A stretch of DNA of 64,000 bases from Isoetes taiwanensis (Eukaryota; Streptophyta; Lycopodiopsida; Isoetales; Isoetaceae): positions 8,526,736 through 8,590,735 of the forward strand of contig JAJEKV010000032.1 of the NCBI GenBank assembly GCA_021234155.1, written 5' to 3'. Shown piece by piece: positions 1-12,000 of this stretch. The stretch's first letter is position 1. Each line of letters starts with the position of its first letter. The notes beneath the pieces were generated by a model, which searched no databases, had not been told where the DNA came from, and worked only from the letters and a program-made list of their open reading frames with translations. The position numbers and the translations under genes were made by a program.

Positions 1-620
1 GCGATACGCGGTTACCCCTTTGGCGGTAGGTCCGATTACTAAATTGCCTTTCTGATGCAGTAGAGGCCTGGCTGCGGCCGATTCAGTGGTGGGTCACCGG
101 CCCGGCGGCCTACGGGGCCCTCCCATGCAGGCGGTAATTACGCCTATGACGGCAGCCACGATCTCCCATGTCACCGCCACGGCCTCCCTCCCGGAAGGAT
201 TTAAGCCCCTGTCGGTTTGCGTGAGTCCCGCTCCCGTCCAGAATACGGCCCGCGGCTCACTCCGCCGACCCTTTCTCTGCGCGTGTGGGCCTTTGCGAGG
301 CGGGTGATTTGACCTCCGCAGGCGGTGGCCTCTTTTTTGCTTTCCGGGAGATGCACATCCATGCCCGGCCCGGCATCCCCTTCGGTCTGGCCGAGGTGGG
401 AGGCGGCCGTCGGAAGCGCCATCTCTTGGTTTTGCTTTCCATTGCTTCTTTCCGGGCTGCCGCGTCTTGCGACATGGCAATCATTTTGAAGGGACCACCT
501 TCTGATGCGAGGAAGATTTGACTCACGGTGCGGCTCTACTTGACGGAAAGAGGAATTGTCTTGGTCAGTGAGGCCCGCTGCGGCCAATGGGCGGTCTTCT
601 GAGGCTGATTCGAGAGCTAT
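1..620. other. GC-rich stretch, no recognised gene
   Basis: The first ~600 bases are distinctly GC-rich compared with the T-rich DNA that follows. Open frames exist on both strands, but they overlap in several frames, as expected from GC-rich DNA lacking stops. None shows a motif I recognise. It may be the edge of a repeat that continues beyond the window. Confidence 0.4.
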
Positions 621-3600
621 CATTAGGGATCAATGACCAGCCAGTCCTAAGCGTCTTAAGTCCCTAGCCTGGTTTTGAGTGATAGCAGGCTTTTGTCCCA
701 TGTTTTGTTATACTTGAGCCGTCCCATGTTTTGATTAGTTTTGCTTGGGCTTAGGCCACGGATCTCTACCCCCTTTGTTTGATACGGTCCCATAGCCCGA
801 TTGGGCTCAGAGTAGACATTAAAAGTCTCTTCCCTTCCTTCCTTCTGTTTTCCTTAATAATTCTAATTTGGGTAGCTCTCAGGCATCTAGTAAAGTTTTG
901 AATTGCATTTAGGAAGCATTATAATTCCCACCTCATTTTTTGGATTTGATGGCCACTTGATATTTTTTGGGGACTTTGTGGCCTTATTTATTATGGGACA
1001 TTCATCTTTTCTAACCCTTGGTTTGCCTACAATTGTTTGTAAAATTTATCATACGGACCATTTTTAACATCGTTTTAGCGATTTTGGTCCTGAGGGTTTG
1101 TTGTTAGGATAGATTGTTTCAATTTCCCGAGGGGTTTGTATTTGTATGATTTTGTCCGGTACACATCTTTAATGAGGCTCATGCTTGTTTTAATGATTGC
1201 AAAATATTGTTCTAAGCTTGTTTGAATATCTTAAATGATGAGGCTATGCTCTTTACTGATAGGGCTTAGGCACTATTTTAGATTTGTTTACCTTAAGTCC
1301 CATGTTACATATGCAACTATATATGTTTGCCAGGCAACAATTTATTCTAGACCATTGTTTAAGGGGATTAGGTGCCAATTTTTCCTTATTCCATTTATCA
1401 CCGGAACGAGAACACTTTTATATGCGAAGGAGTTTTTACTACGTTCTTAGGGAACCTCGAAAGTGCATATAAAGGTAATTTATTGTTTCTTGATTTCATT
1501 TGGGACTGGACTTTTTAGCTCCTTTTTTGTTAAAGTTATTTGTGATGCATTTGGTAGCCCGTTACAATCGTTGTGGGTTCATTATGTCATTTGGTGATTT
1601 CTCTTAATGTTCTTCCGTGATTCACGATTTTTTGATGCTATTGGCATGAGTTGTATGTTGCAACTTTGAGCTATATCTTTGTGGACATGTATGGTGTACC
1701 TTATGGACATTGAGTTGAGTATCAGGGGAGCATCTCTTCTTTTCCTTTGATGAGCTTCATCCAATATTTCTTCGTTCTTTGCTTGCAAGTTCTTTGTTTC
1801 TATATTAGGGTCTATATTGCTTCTCTTAGGTGATCTATATTTTGCTTTTTCACATGTTGCATTATACTTCTTTACATATTTTCTATTGGTTTTACGATTA
1901 GTTGGCTCTATCTCAAATTTGCTTCTACCACTTTTCCCATATATGCATGTATTGGGTTGTCATTTTTGCATTGAGATTTGCGATTAAGATTTGTCGGTAT
2001 CAGTTTACATTTTGAGTGCAGTTCTTGTTACGTTTTGCTATCCTTTTTGTTGGACATTTTAGCTACACTACTTGGTCTTAAAGCATTTTTGTTACATCTA
2101 CGGTACTCGACCTCTTGATATGTTATGTTATGGATTGTCATCTCTAGATATGCCCATTTATTTGTCGAGTAAGTTTTTAATGTTTCTCATGAGTTGTCTT
2201 ATTTTGTATCTAGATGTGGCATGCTATAATTTTCCACATGACAATATATTTGTTGTTGTGTTCCCATTACCCATTTCCTCACTTGGTTCTTGGACTCACC
2301 TCATTATTCCCTACCGATCCTTGGCTCTCAACCTCTATCTCCTCGATATCCTTAGCGGTAACTTTACGCTTTAACGGTTTTCACATTTTGACTCCTCCCT
2401 TCAAACATCACCACATCCTGCCAACATTCTCTACGACTTGGGTCTCTTTTTTACCTATATCCTTTGATGTCTTTTAGGCTACTAGGGAAGCGACACCTGC
2501 GATCTGCATGATGTGCTTTCGTGCCCGGTGGTTGCTTGATTTCCCATACGTCCCCTTGTCTAGTGCTTGCCTCTTGCCATTAGGCTATTTGGACTTGAAC
2601 ATTGGTATACTTTGTTTTATTCTATGGTCTAGGGCACATTTTTTAGTAGAGTATTTATGCATTTGACATCTTGCAAATGGAATTAGGGTTACATTAGGTG
2701 TGTATTTTCCTTGTAGAAATTGCATTTAGGACATTGTTGGGTCTCTTATCTATGCACTTATTCACACACAGTATCTAGTTTCTTGTGGGATTTTATATTT
2801 TGGCGATGTTCCTTCGCATGTACCCTATTTTGCTAGGCGTCTAGGTCATTCATACAGAATCGTTTTAAGGTTGAAGTTATCTTTTGCGTAGCTACGGGCA
2901 ATCTTCCAACCCATACGCTAACGTTAGCATATTGTTTTCGTGGAATTATATCCACTACCGACTAACCACTAACCCGTTCTAATGTGCCTTTACTTTCCCG
3001 CATCTGATTTCCGCTGATATAGCACCCTCTCTTCCTTTTGAACCCACGTTCAACTTGCTTTGTGGGTGACATTGACATCTATTTTGCCTTGTTCTCACCC
3101 GCTGGCGGCTCTCGCTCTTGTTCCCATAGCCATCCAGGACCATATCCATCTCCACCCATACGTCAGCCTAGACCGCTTCCTCTTTGGAACTTCTTGGTGA
3201 TCTACCAATTTTAATAAAGATCATTTCTTTTGAGCCCCATAGCATTATTTTACAATTGTCCATAAGTTTATGGGATGCGGCCCATCGTAGGGGCGACATG
3301 TCTTCTTCTCAAATTTGGCTTAGTGGGGAGAGTGGATTACGCTTAGTGATGATGAGGGTGATGAGTTTGAAAGCTTGAGGAAGATCTTTGCGCCCATCCG
3401 AGGAGAAACATGGAATGCTAATCAATGACTAGTGGCCATCCAGGATAAGAAAAGAATGCTTATCCCATAGAGATATCAATGGCACCGAAGCACTTTTAAG
3501 AGAGAAAAATCACTGCTATTCTTCTCGGCATAGATTTGAAGAATCACATTGTTGAGCTTGTTGGCGTGGGAAAGGGGATGTATTCAGCGATAAAGGATGG

Positions 3601-5346
3601 ATTACGGTAGGTTGCAAGAGTAGGTACTTTTATAATTATTTGGATCTTCCGTACTTGTTGTATATATCAAAAGTAGTAGATTACGATGAAAAGAGGCCAT
3701 ATTTCAAGGTATGTTACTCAAAGGTTTATATACTTATTCTTTTTGGATTCTCTCATCTAATCTTTGATCCACCCAGGTAGCAATGGGCCATCGGAGGAAA
3801 ACTTACACTCCTGACCTTCTATGGACAAATGCTAGGAGGATGTGCAATTCGCAGTATAAATTTTGCAATGGAAGACCTGCAATGAGTCTTTGCCATTGTG
3901 GCCTCAATATGTTTAGTTTAAGCGACCTTCCATTATAAAAGGTATGATTATTATTATCACGATTGTTAAGGTGATAAAATTCTTATTTGACAAGATTTGC
4001 TCCATTTTTCTCTCACGTATCACATATGAGCATGCTTGAAAAATCGTATGTAGAAGTGTCATTCTGCATTTTGTGCATATATCATTTCAAAGCATCCCAT
4101 CGTGTTGTTCCACTTGTCCAATTACCCTTTGGAAGTGCAGTTTTTCAAACTCTCTTCTTTTCTATTGCCTTGATTGTATAAACAAATAAGTTTGTAATTG
4201 ATATTGTTGGTAATTTGGATGCTTAGGGGCAATGGAAGCTCGACCCATGGCATTATTATTGTAGTTATTGGTACGCGGAAAGTCATGCGGGACCTTTCAA
4301 GCTACAAATGGACATCAAGCATTCAGTTATTATGGTGTATATGACACGCTTGGCTCTTTCTTTATGAGAGTCCGGGGAAGGAATTGTGGATTCTGAGAGA
4401 ATTTTAGAGTCTTGCATTTGGAAGGGCAAGATTGGAAGGATGCCTTTCAAGCTCTTGTAGATCGGCTTGAGGCTGGAGTGCTTGAGCATGCATTGCCCTG
4501 GGAACTGACTACCTCAATATGTCTTAGTACTCTATTTGATTGGACGGGATTCCCATAGAGTTGTAATATGTCTCATAGTACCATATTTGGGCAATATAAT
4601 TTGATGATCGAAATAGTCTTATGCTGATCTTGCATAAAAGTGTATGTACTCTATTAAGTGTATCATGATACCTAATATATGGATCTGTATCATTTTGAAA
4701 AATAATCACGAGTATTCTCACTACTATATCTGCAGGTGGCACAAACACTGCTAGCTCCCTTGCCTAGGTGTAAGGCAATGCACATCTATTTGCACCTTTG
4801 GCAAAATTAAGCATGATCTAGAAAAATATCCATTGGTATGTAGAGATTATAGATCAATTCTTTGCATTTGCATGTTATAAATTATCATGTGATTTGCAAA
4901 ATTTGGATTTGTTGATTGAAACCAAATGAAAATCAAGAGTTGATTTTTGATGTGATAGGCTTTTCAATTCTTAATAACTTCATATGTACAAAGAGAGTTC
5001 AACCCTAATTGGCCTCTTGAGTTCAACCTAGTTGGCTTATGCGGTCAGGTGTAAAGATATCACATATGCTTGGCCATTTATATATGCAAGCTTTGGCTAT
5101 GGTGGTATTTGAAACATGGGCCTGACAGCCATCTCACAAGAATGGAATAAAAAATAAGAAACAACATACAAATTTGGGGTGAGTAATAGTTTTCTAAATT
5201 GCAACTCCTTTAGTAGCTGATAAAAAACATTTGGAATTCGACATATGGTTCCGAAATTGTTCTTCACACCAGCAACCACTACACTTAGACCTTCCTTTGA
5301 GTTTGAAGTAGATACCATAGAACCGGATCTCTTTTTGAAACAAAAA
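621..5346. other. Degenerate AT-rich DNA, no recognised gene
   Basis: This stretch is T-rich on the + strand, especially to about 3,000, and contains only short frames. Protein-like fragments occur at about 3,600-3,720 and 4,230-4,500 but are broken by stops and frame changes, and I cannot assign them to a family. It looks like old decayed repeat DNA and is the left flank of the nested transposon stack that starts at 5,352. Confidence 0.4.
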
Positions 5347-5351
5347 ACATG
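5347..5351. other. Left target-site duplication (ACATG) of the gypsy element
   Basis: The five bases ACATG immediately precede the left LTR and recur exactly at 48,333-48,337, immediately after the right LTR. LTR retrotransposon integrases typically generate 4-6 bp duplications, so the match ties both LTRs to one insertion 43 kb long. Confidence 0.75.
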
Positions 5352-7622
5352 TCTTTACGCCACAATTTGGCGGCATAGAAGAGCAATTGACATTTCTCTC
5401 ATTGATGGCTAACAACTGGCGAAATATGTGCATATAACAAGTCCACATCTTTCAAGACAATTCAAGTAACCTCAAGTTGAAGAAGAACCAAGCAAGGACT
5501 CTCATTTGAGATGTGCAAAGAAAGGATTGAAGGTCAAAATATGAGTGCAAAAATCAATATAAAAAAGGAAGCTCCATGGCAAGATCGAGATTTGAAGACC
5601 CCTAAGTAAGATATTCATTCAAGTTCTTTGGCATGATTTATACCTTGAGGAACTCCTTGACTCCAATTACCTCCTTTTACTGCGCCATTATTCAAATCCA
5701 AAATGGCTTAATCTATCCTCCTAGTCAAGAACAAGCACACACTCATCACACATCCATTATTCCCCTAAATTCCCTATTGAAATTGGCACATTAATAAGCC
5801 AATAAGGGCCACCTCTCTCATCCTTATTGCTACTAAGGTTTTTCCCAGAAACCAGCCGAGGCGGGGGTTGCACACAATCACAGTATTGTGTCCTTTCTTT
5901 ACTCTCTCTTTGTACTTGGGTCCCATAGGCCAGTTGGTCTCTAGTGGACGATAAAATCATATTCTATTCTATTCTATTCTCTAAAAAGCAAAGGGAGGAA
6001 GAAAAACACTCATTTCATCCACAAAGAGTTACTTGGGCAAAATTTGGCCTAAAGCATTATCAAGATTACATACCCGAGGAAGTGCATATGGTTATGCCAC
6101 ATCATCATCCACCTGCAAAAATGCCACCTCACCATACATGTCATCCACCATTTAGTTTTCCATCTCACACAAGTTGTTGACTAGGAGAAAAGATTTTTGC
6201 CATGTCACCATGCCATGTCATCATCCGCCTCACCAAAAGTTGCCCCCCTCATCACACATCATATTCTTTTTTCATCTCCACAAAGTTTTGACTAAGGGAG
6301 AAGAAATTTACCTTGAAGTCACCACATGCCAAGTCACCCCATGCCATGTCACCTTTGGTTGCCTACATACCCTATACTTATCAAACTCAAAAGATCATAC
6401 CATTTCAAAGAAAAATATGTAATGTGAGCAATTATTTTCTATGAACCCCTTTGCCTAGGTATTATTTCATCCAATCCCATGGCTTACGTTGCCACGGTAT
6501 TATTTTTTCGAAGAAGGCACGTGGGATATTGTTCCTCTGCCGAAAATTCTTTTGACCTAAAAGGTCGGGGCCAAAATCCGACCTCTCCGGTGGATCTGAC
6601 GACAATCATGAGCTTGAACATCTCTTTTGTATCCTTGTGCCTCAGAAACATAAGCCAAAAACCAAACAAACCCGGATGCGAGAATGTGCCGAGAAATAAG
6701 AAAATAAAAAGGGGCCAGCGTTTTTTGAAGCGAGTGGAAACCAATGCGAAATTTTGACATCGAGATACATGCGTGTACAGTTGGGAAGATTTTAGCGGAG
6801 AATGGCTGCCCCTTGCATGAAGTTTATTTGAATTTGATGCAAAAACTTGATTGTTTACCTTCTTATGAATATCTTGGATTACTATTGCCCAAGACTTTGA
6901 GCTTGAGAATTGATGTTTACCTTCTATGTGATAATCCAAATGAGAAAATCCGAACTTGGTAAGAGTATTATTGTCATTTAGTAGTTTGAATTCTTGTTCC
7001 TTTTATGCAAAAAGTAGTATCTGAGAGGAGAAATAAAATACATCAGCAGTAAGCTGAGGTGGTTCTTCTTTGCACCATAGGGTCTTTGTAGCAAAGCATC
7101 ATCCTAAGGTCATCAAAATATAACTTTGAGGATATAAGCGCTCATTCTTGAGATCAAATGCGCATTAGGTGATAAACAACTTTTTTCCACAAAAAGGCTG
7201 GAGATTGTTTTGTGATACATATGCACTTAGCATATGAGAGTCATTAGAAGTTAAATCTATTGTCAAAACTTAAAAAGGTCGCTATTTCAAGATTTGTCAA
7301 AACAAGCTCTTAGGTTGGGATATTGACTTAAAATTGACTTGGTGATGGTTCAATTCCATAGAAGTTTTTAGGATTGACAAGTAGGCTTTTGGTATGCTAA
7401 TCAAGCATATTGTCTAGAAGCTTTGAGTTAGTTTGTAGAAAAACTCTCAAGGATTGTTTGAGCAAGCTTTTTCTTTGTATTTGGTTTGTCTATTGGAAGT
7501 ACTTGATCTCTTTTGGTTCTTTGAGCATGAGTATTTGCGAGGTGCTCTTACAGTGGTTGCTATAGCAACACAGGAGGTCTATACCCTTGAGGTTGGGGTT
7601 TTGTCAAGGAAAACCTTCAACA
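5352..7622 (+). repeat. 5' LTR of the gypsy element
   Basis: This 2.27-kb segment is repeated in direct orientation at 46,227-48,332 with many small differences. Similarity starts abruptly near GCCACAATTTGG and ends with CCTTCAACA, giving a CA terminus; the 5' dinucleotide is TC here but TG in the other copy. The left third has degenerate runs of CATGCCA/CATGTCA and CACC motifs (about 6,090-6,360). Short antisense frames in it are broken differently in the two LTRs and are not counted as genes. Numerous substitutions and indels between the LTRs indicate an old insertion, with the caveat on sequence noise given in the findings. Confidence 0.85.
5820..5983. repeat. Segment present only in the 5' LTR, ending in an ATTCT microsatellite
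   Basis: Alignment by eye of the two LTRs shows about 150-165 extra bases here; the 3' LTR passes directly from the equivalent of 5,815 to a CTCTCTAAAAAAG stretch. The segment ends with four to five ATTCT units. It is either an insertion into this LTR or a deletion from the other. I see no inverted repeats that would identify a transposon. Confidence 0.55.
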
Positions 7623-8462
7623 TTTTGGAGGTCCTGAGATCCCACTGGATCTTGGGAACTCATAGCTCTAGAAAGAATATTGAAGCAATGAGCAGTACCT
7701 GTGAACCACGGAGAATATACAGGAATGTCTCACGGTCTGGGAATGGATCTACTAGTCAAAGCTTAACCACCAGGTGTGCGATACTTTGAACTTATATGCC
7801 TATTCCTCCACGGCTTTTTGGCCCAAGTGTCAATCGTAACAATTTTCTCAGGGCACGAGGAATATTATCTAGTATAGCTCTGAAGGGAGAGGGAAGTTCA
7901 CCGGAATTCAAGAAGTGTTTTAAAATGAGGAGGTAAAAGGCTTGGGATTTGGATTATATGATCAACTTACGAGGTAAGTACTTGGGAAGAATTGAGAAGC
8001 AATTCTTGGAAGGTTTGGTAAGGTTATAGAACCACAAGATTTAGTCTTTGAATTCTGAGTCTTTGATTAGACTTGGGAAGCGTGCATCAATATATTGAAA
8101 GATTTCTCTATATTAAATAAGTCAATGAGGTTCCAAATTACACTTTGCATCTTGTAACTGTTTCATAAAGAGATTGAAGCGGCAGAACCGAGTTCTGAGG
8201 AAAATGTATAAGGTACCAAAAAGCGGGAGGTTTGATACTATACACAAGGCCTTTACTAAGGCTATTGAAATTAAACATGTTTTCTTATCTGCGATGACTT
8301 ACATATGTCAAGCTGACCCTTTCTTTCAGTTATGAGCATGAATATGGGGGCCCTGGCCTATACATTAATATCTTGTTCAAAGAAAAGAAAAAAACGAGGA
8401 TGGAAGGGTAAATGCTCTGGCGAGAGGCGATGTAGGCGAGATCACCAAGGTTTTACGAGAAG
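7623..8462 (+). pseudogene. Left part of gypsy internal region: primer site zone and decayed gag
   Basis: This is the piece of internal region between the 5' LTR and the CACTA insertion. A TGG occurs 4 bases after the LTR's terminal CA, where a tRNA primer site is expected, but the following bases match no tRNA 3' end cleanly. A frame opens at about 7,687 and continues, with stops and shifts, towards 8,462; short stretches look like a capsid-type gag (charged and aromatic, no obvious motifs). The frame at 8,332-8,462 would continue in phase into the zinc-knuckle segment at 40,938 if the CACTA and one AAG copy were absent, consistent with one split gag. Calling it gag rests on position rather than motif. 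Confidence 0.5.
8460..8462. other. Left target-site duplication (AAG) of the CACTA element
   Basis: AAG directly precedes the CACAACA terminus and is repeated at 40,935-40,937 directly after the TGTTGTG terminus. A 3-bp duplication is the hallmark of the En/Spm (CACTA) superfamily. Confidence 0.75.
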
Positions 8463-9015
8463 CACAACAGAGAATGGACTTTTTAGCGGCGTGGAAACTG
8501 CGGCGTCGTGCGGCGTGGCGGTAAAATATAGCGTCACCATGCGGCGTCAATCGCGGCGATCACGCGTCGCGAGCTGTCGCATCACGACGTATGGTCGCGG
8601 CGTCGACGCATTATGATGCGGCGTCGACGCATGTGGCGTCGCCCGAGCCGGGCAGCAGGTGTCACGCCCGAGCCCGGGCGGCAATTATCACGCCCGAGCG
8701 GGCAGCGAGGTATCCCGCCGAGTCGCGTCGCATCACCCCGGCGTATAGTGCGGCGTCGACAGCATGGCGTAGCAGTCCATCGCCCAGTGGGCGCTGCGCC
8801 CAGTGGGCGGCAGGTGTGATATTTAATGCGGCGTAATGCATGCGGCGTCGTATATGTAAGCGTATGGCGTATGTATGCGTATATGACCACGTCGATGCGT
8901 ATATGTGGCGTATATGACACTGCGTCCCGCCATTATGTGGCGTATATGACACGTCGGTATGTATATGTAGCGTATTATATGACCGTTGATGCGTATATGT
9001 GGCGTGGGGTAATTA
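8463..9015. repeat. Left CACTA terminus and CpG-rich subterminal array
   Basis: After the terminal ~30 bases, this segment is packed with variants of GCGGCGTC, CGTCGACGC and CGCCCGAGC, then from about 8,840 with a short-period repeat built on GCGTATATGTGGCGTATATGAC-like units. Subterminal arrays of short GC-rich motifs in both orientations are typical binding sites for CACTA accessory proteins. Open frames across it are by-products of the low complexity. Confidence 0.75.
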
Positions 9016-12000
9016 GCATGTAGTATTATATTTTTATACGAAGTTTTGGTTTTAAGTTACAAATTCAATACAATGCGATTGATGCACATGCGAAAAAGAC
9101 TCGGCGACCAACCTGCTGACTTCATTTAAGCGTATTTGCTGCACATACATCATCCTTGATGAATGTGCTACATGATTACCTCCTTCATCACAGACTTTGA
9201 GAAAAATGGTTTTTGGGGCTTTGAGATTGCAAAATTTGGAAAATATTGTCTCGAACTATATGTCGGCAAACCAAAGAAGCACATGTATGGATCTCGTCAA
9301 TCACGAGGGGAAGAAGGTTATGATTTAAAATCTCATCTTTGGGTATACAAGTAATTCTAATGGCACTATGGAAGTTGAAGATCAACATCAAAGGTTGGAA
9401 TCGGCGACAATGCTTGAACTTGCAACTTTACACGCTTAAGCTTGTCGGAATGATTTTGTGATATATGATGGTGGAGAATTTAACGTTTCAATTGCACAAG
9501 TTCCATATGAAGTGGAGCCCCATTGATGAGGATTTTTGAAAGCCCAGGGTACTATGTGGCTACACATTGATGGCCTTGTTTAGGAGATCCATACATGGAA
9601 ATTGGAATTGGAACATAACTCTGTTTTGCTATGCGATGGAAATATCTAAATTTGCCGGTATTTATTGCAGCAGAAAGTCTTCAAAGTAGAGCATGTCATG
9701 GTCGCGAGGAAAATGGAGAAGCCTTGACACGGAGCTTAGGGATCACAAAGGCGGTTGAGCTTGCCGACATTCTTTGAGGTCCTTTGGTGCGGTTTTTTGC
9801 GCCATGCTTTCCAGTTGTTTTAAACTGTGACTCATGAACTTGTTGGATTTTGAGAAGCCAAGATTTTTATGGGTTCTTCTTTGCATGGGTGTATGTCAGA
9901 CAAAAATCATGCGCTTTTCGAAATCTCTTAAGCTGTCTTTTTAATTTCTTCATTATGGCCATTAAAGGGTTGTAGGAGGTTGTTGCCTTCTTGGACAAGT
10001 TTGTTCATGAAAATCAGAGAATTGTGGAGTTGGTTGAACTAAAATATTTTAATTGGTCATCTAACAAAATGCTTTTGGGAAGAAAATGGTGTATTCTCTG
10101 CATAACATTCATTTCTAGAACTTTCTACAACGTGCGGAATTTTCTAGAAGGATTCCTTAGGCTCACCAAGATTACTCTTATGTTTTAAAACTTTTTAAAA
10201 CTTTCTAGAACATTCTAGAACTTTACCGTATATGTGACATATGTGACATATGTGTGCGTAGAAGGTGCATGTTCGAAGGCACCATCTTCATTGTGCCCAT
10301 AAGCTGACAAGCATTGAACTTTTTAGTGTGAGCTTTTTCAATGGATTGAGCTTCATCCGGAATAATTCTAAACCACCTAATGTTCGGCAGTGTGCCTTAG
10401 CACGGGGGCTGCTTCTCATCCCTCTTAGATTAAGCCGCATGAAATTCCGGGAACAAATGGTTCCATATGTAGTAAGCACAATGTCGTTAACACAAAGTTC
10501 TTTACAATTTATTCTTCTCACGATCTTCATGGTATATGTACAGAGATAGCTTGGCCGGATGGTACTACTTTTCAACTAATTCATGTTCCCATTATTGTTT
10601 TAAAGCGATTTAGGGCAAACAATCAGGTGCTCCTACATTTTCTTCTACATTGTTGTATCTTTGGCGTTTTGGTCCCTAGCCTTCAAAATCAACAATTCTT
10701 GGTGTCTTTCCAAATCCACGATAATTTGATAATTATAAACATATAAGGTTCCCGACAATGCATACAGTTCAGATTTCTCCATCCAAGCAAGGGCAATACG
10801 CTATATTACATCCCAACCATGTCAATTCGGCTATAAAATATGAAATAATAATATATCTAGTCATACAGTTGCTTGAAGTTCTATTGTTATGGGTGCATTT
10901 ATGCAGATTTGCTTCTTCATCTCTGCAATTGTATTCTAATATTCTAACCAATTTATACGAGGTCGGTTGCGAATGGCTGTATGGAATTTGTGCACAAATG
11001 AGTCACCGACTTGCTTCGTAGATACATTCTTATCAAGTTGACCACGCAAATAGTCTCGATTATTGTGAAGATATTACGTAGTTTTTCACGATGGGGTTGG
11101 CGGGTACTAAGAAAATGATCGCGGCGTCATCTTTTTTAGAGGCTTGGATTCACGTTTAATCTTGAGCCATGCGTGCCACAAAGTTGACCTAGAGGATATT
11201 ATGCTGAGCCTCCACGGATATTTTACGTGGTGGATACAGTTGACTCTCAAGATAGTGTAGATTGGTTAGATAAGAAGTCCTTGAGGCGGCATTTCATTTT
11301 AGATGCTTGTGTGCAACCAGAGTAGGTAGCTTGATTTGTCATGATTACCGTTGGTTTTTGTTTTATTTCGTCATTCAAAATCCTTGGCCTATTATACTAG
11401 ATGGAATTGTGGAGAAAAAAAAAAAAGGTAAGATGCTTACGTTTTATAGATTAAAATCAATGCATGTAAATTTAGATCTTTGTTATTGGGATAGTTAAAG
11501 TTATGTCTTATGAAATTTTGAGCGAGGTTTGTCAAGGCAAAAAGAATTTTGCGGTGAATGATAATGGTTCGTTTGAGAGATATCAAGGTAAAATTTTACA
11601 TAAATTTGTGAAGGATCCCTTAGCGGTCTTTGGAAGTCTGATGTTGATCGAGGTCTACTTGACCCTTCTTGAGAAAGTTTAATTTGTTTTGGAGTGATAT
11701 TTGGTATTGAAGCAACTTAAATTCTATCTTTTTGATATAAGCTATAATATGGTAGTTTTGAGCTCAGATTAGCTCTGGTTGATCCATTTTTTGAGCTTCG
11801 AGAATTTAGCTTATGGTTGATCAATTTTTTTGAGCCAACGCTATGTATATAAGCATGATGTAAGAATACAAAAGCTGGATATATGATATGATATAGATTT
11901 ACGAGGAATGATTTTCAAAATGGAATTTGAAGAGATAAAAATATGAAGAAGATGAATATGATGGGATGGATATCAAGAAGATGAATGCCGCGATGAATAA

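Noticed and set aside
6484-6939. Antisense 151-codon frame in the 5' LTR with a counterpart in the 3' LTR
   Set aside because: The two copies are broken at different places and share no domain with known proteins; similarity reflects LTR identity.
7600-7660. LTR 3' end resembling copia-type ends followed by a degenerate initiator-Met primer site
   Set aside because: The coding region is clearly gypsy by domain order, and the target duplication ties the LTRs to it; the primer site match is too weak to use.
8580-8952. Overlapping Arg-rich frames on both strands
   Set aside because: They lie in the CpG-rich subterminal array of the CACTA and reflect its repeat composition.
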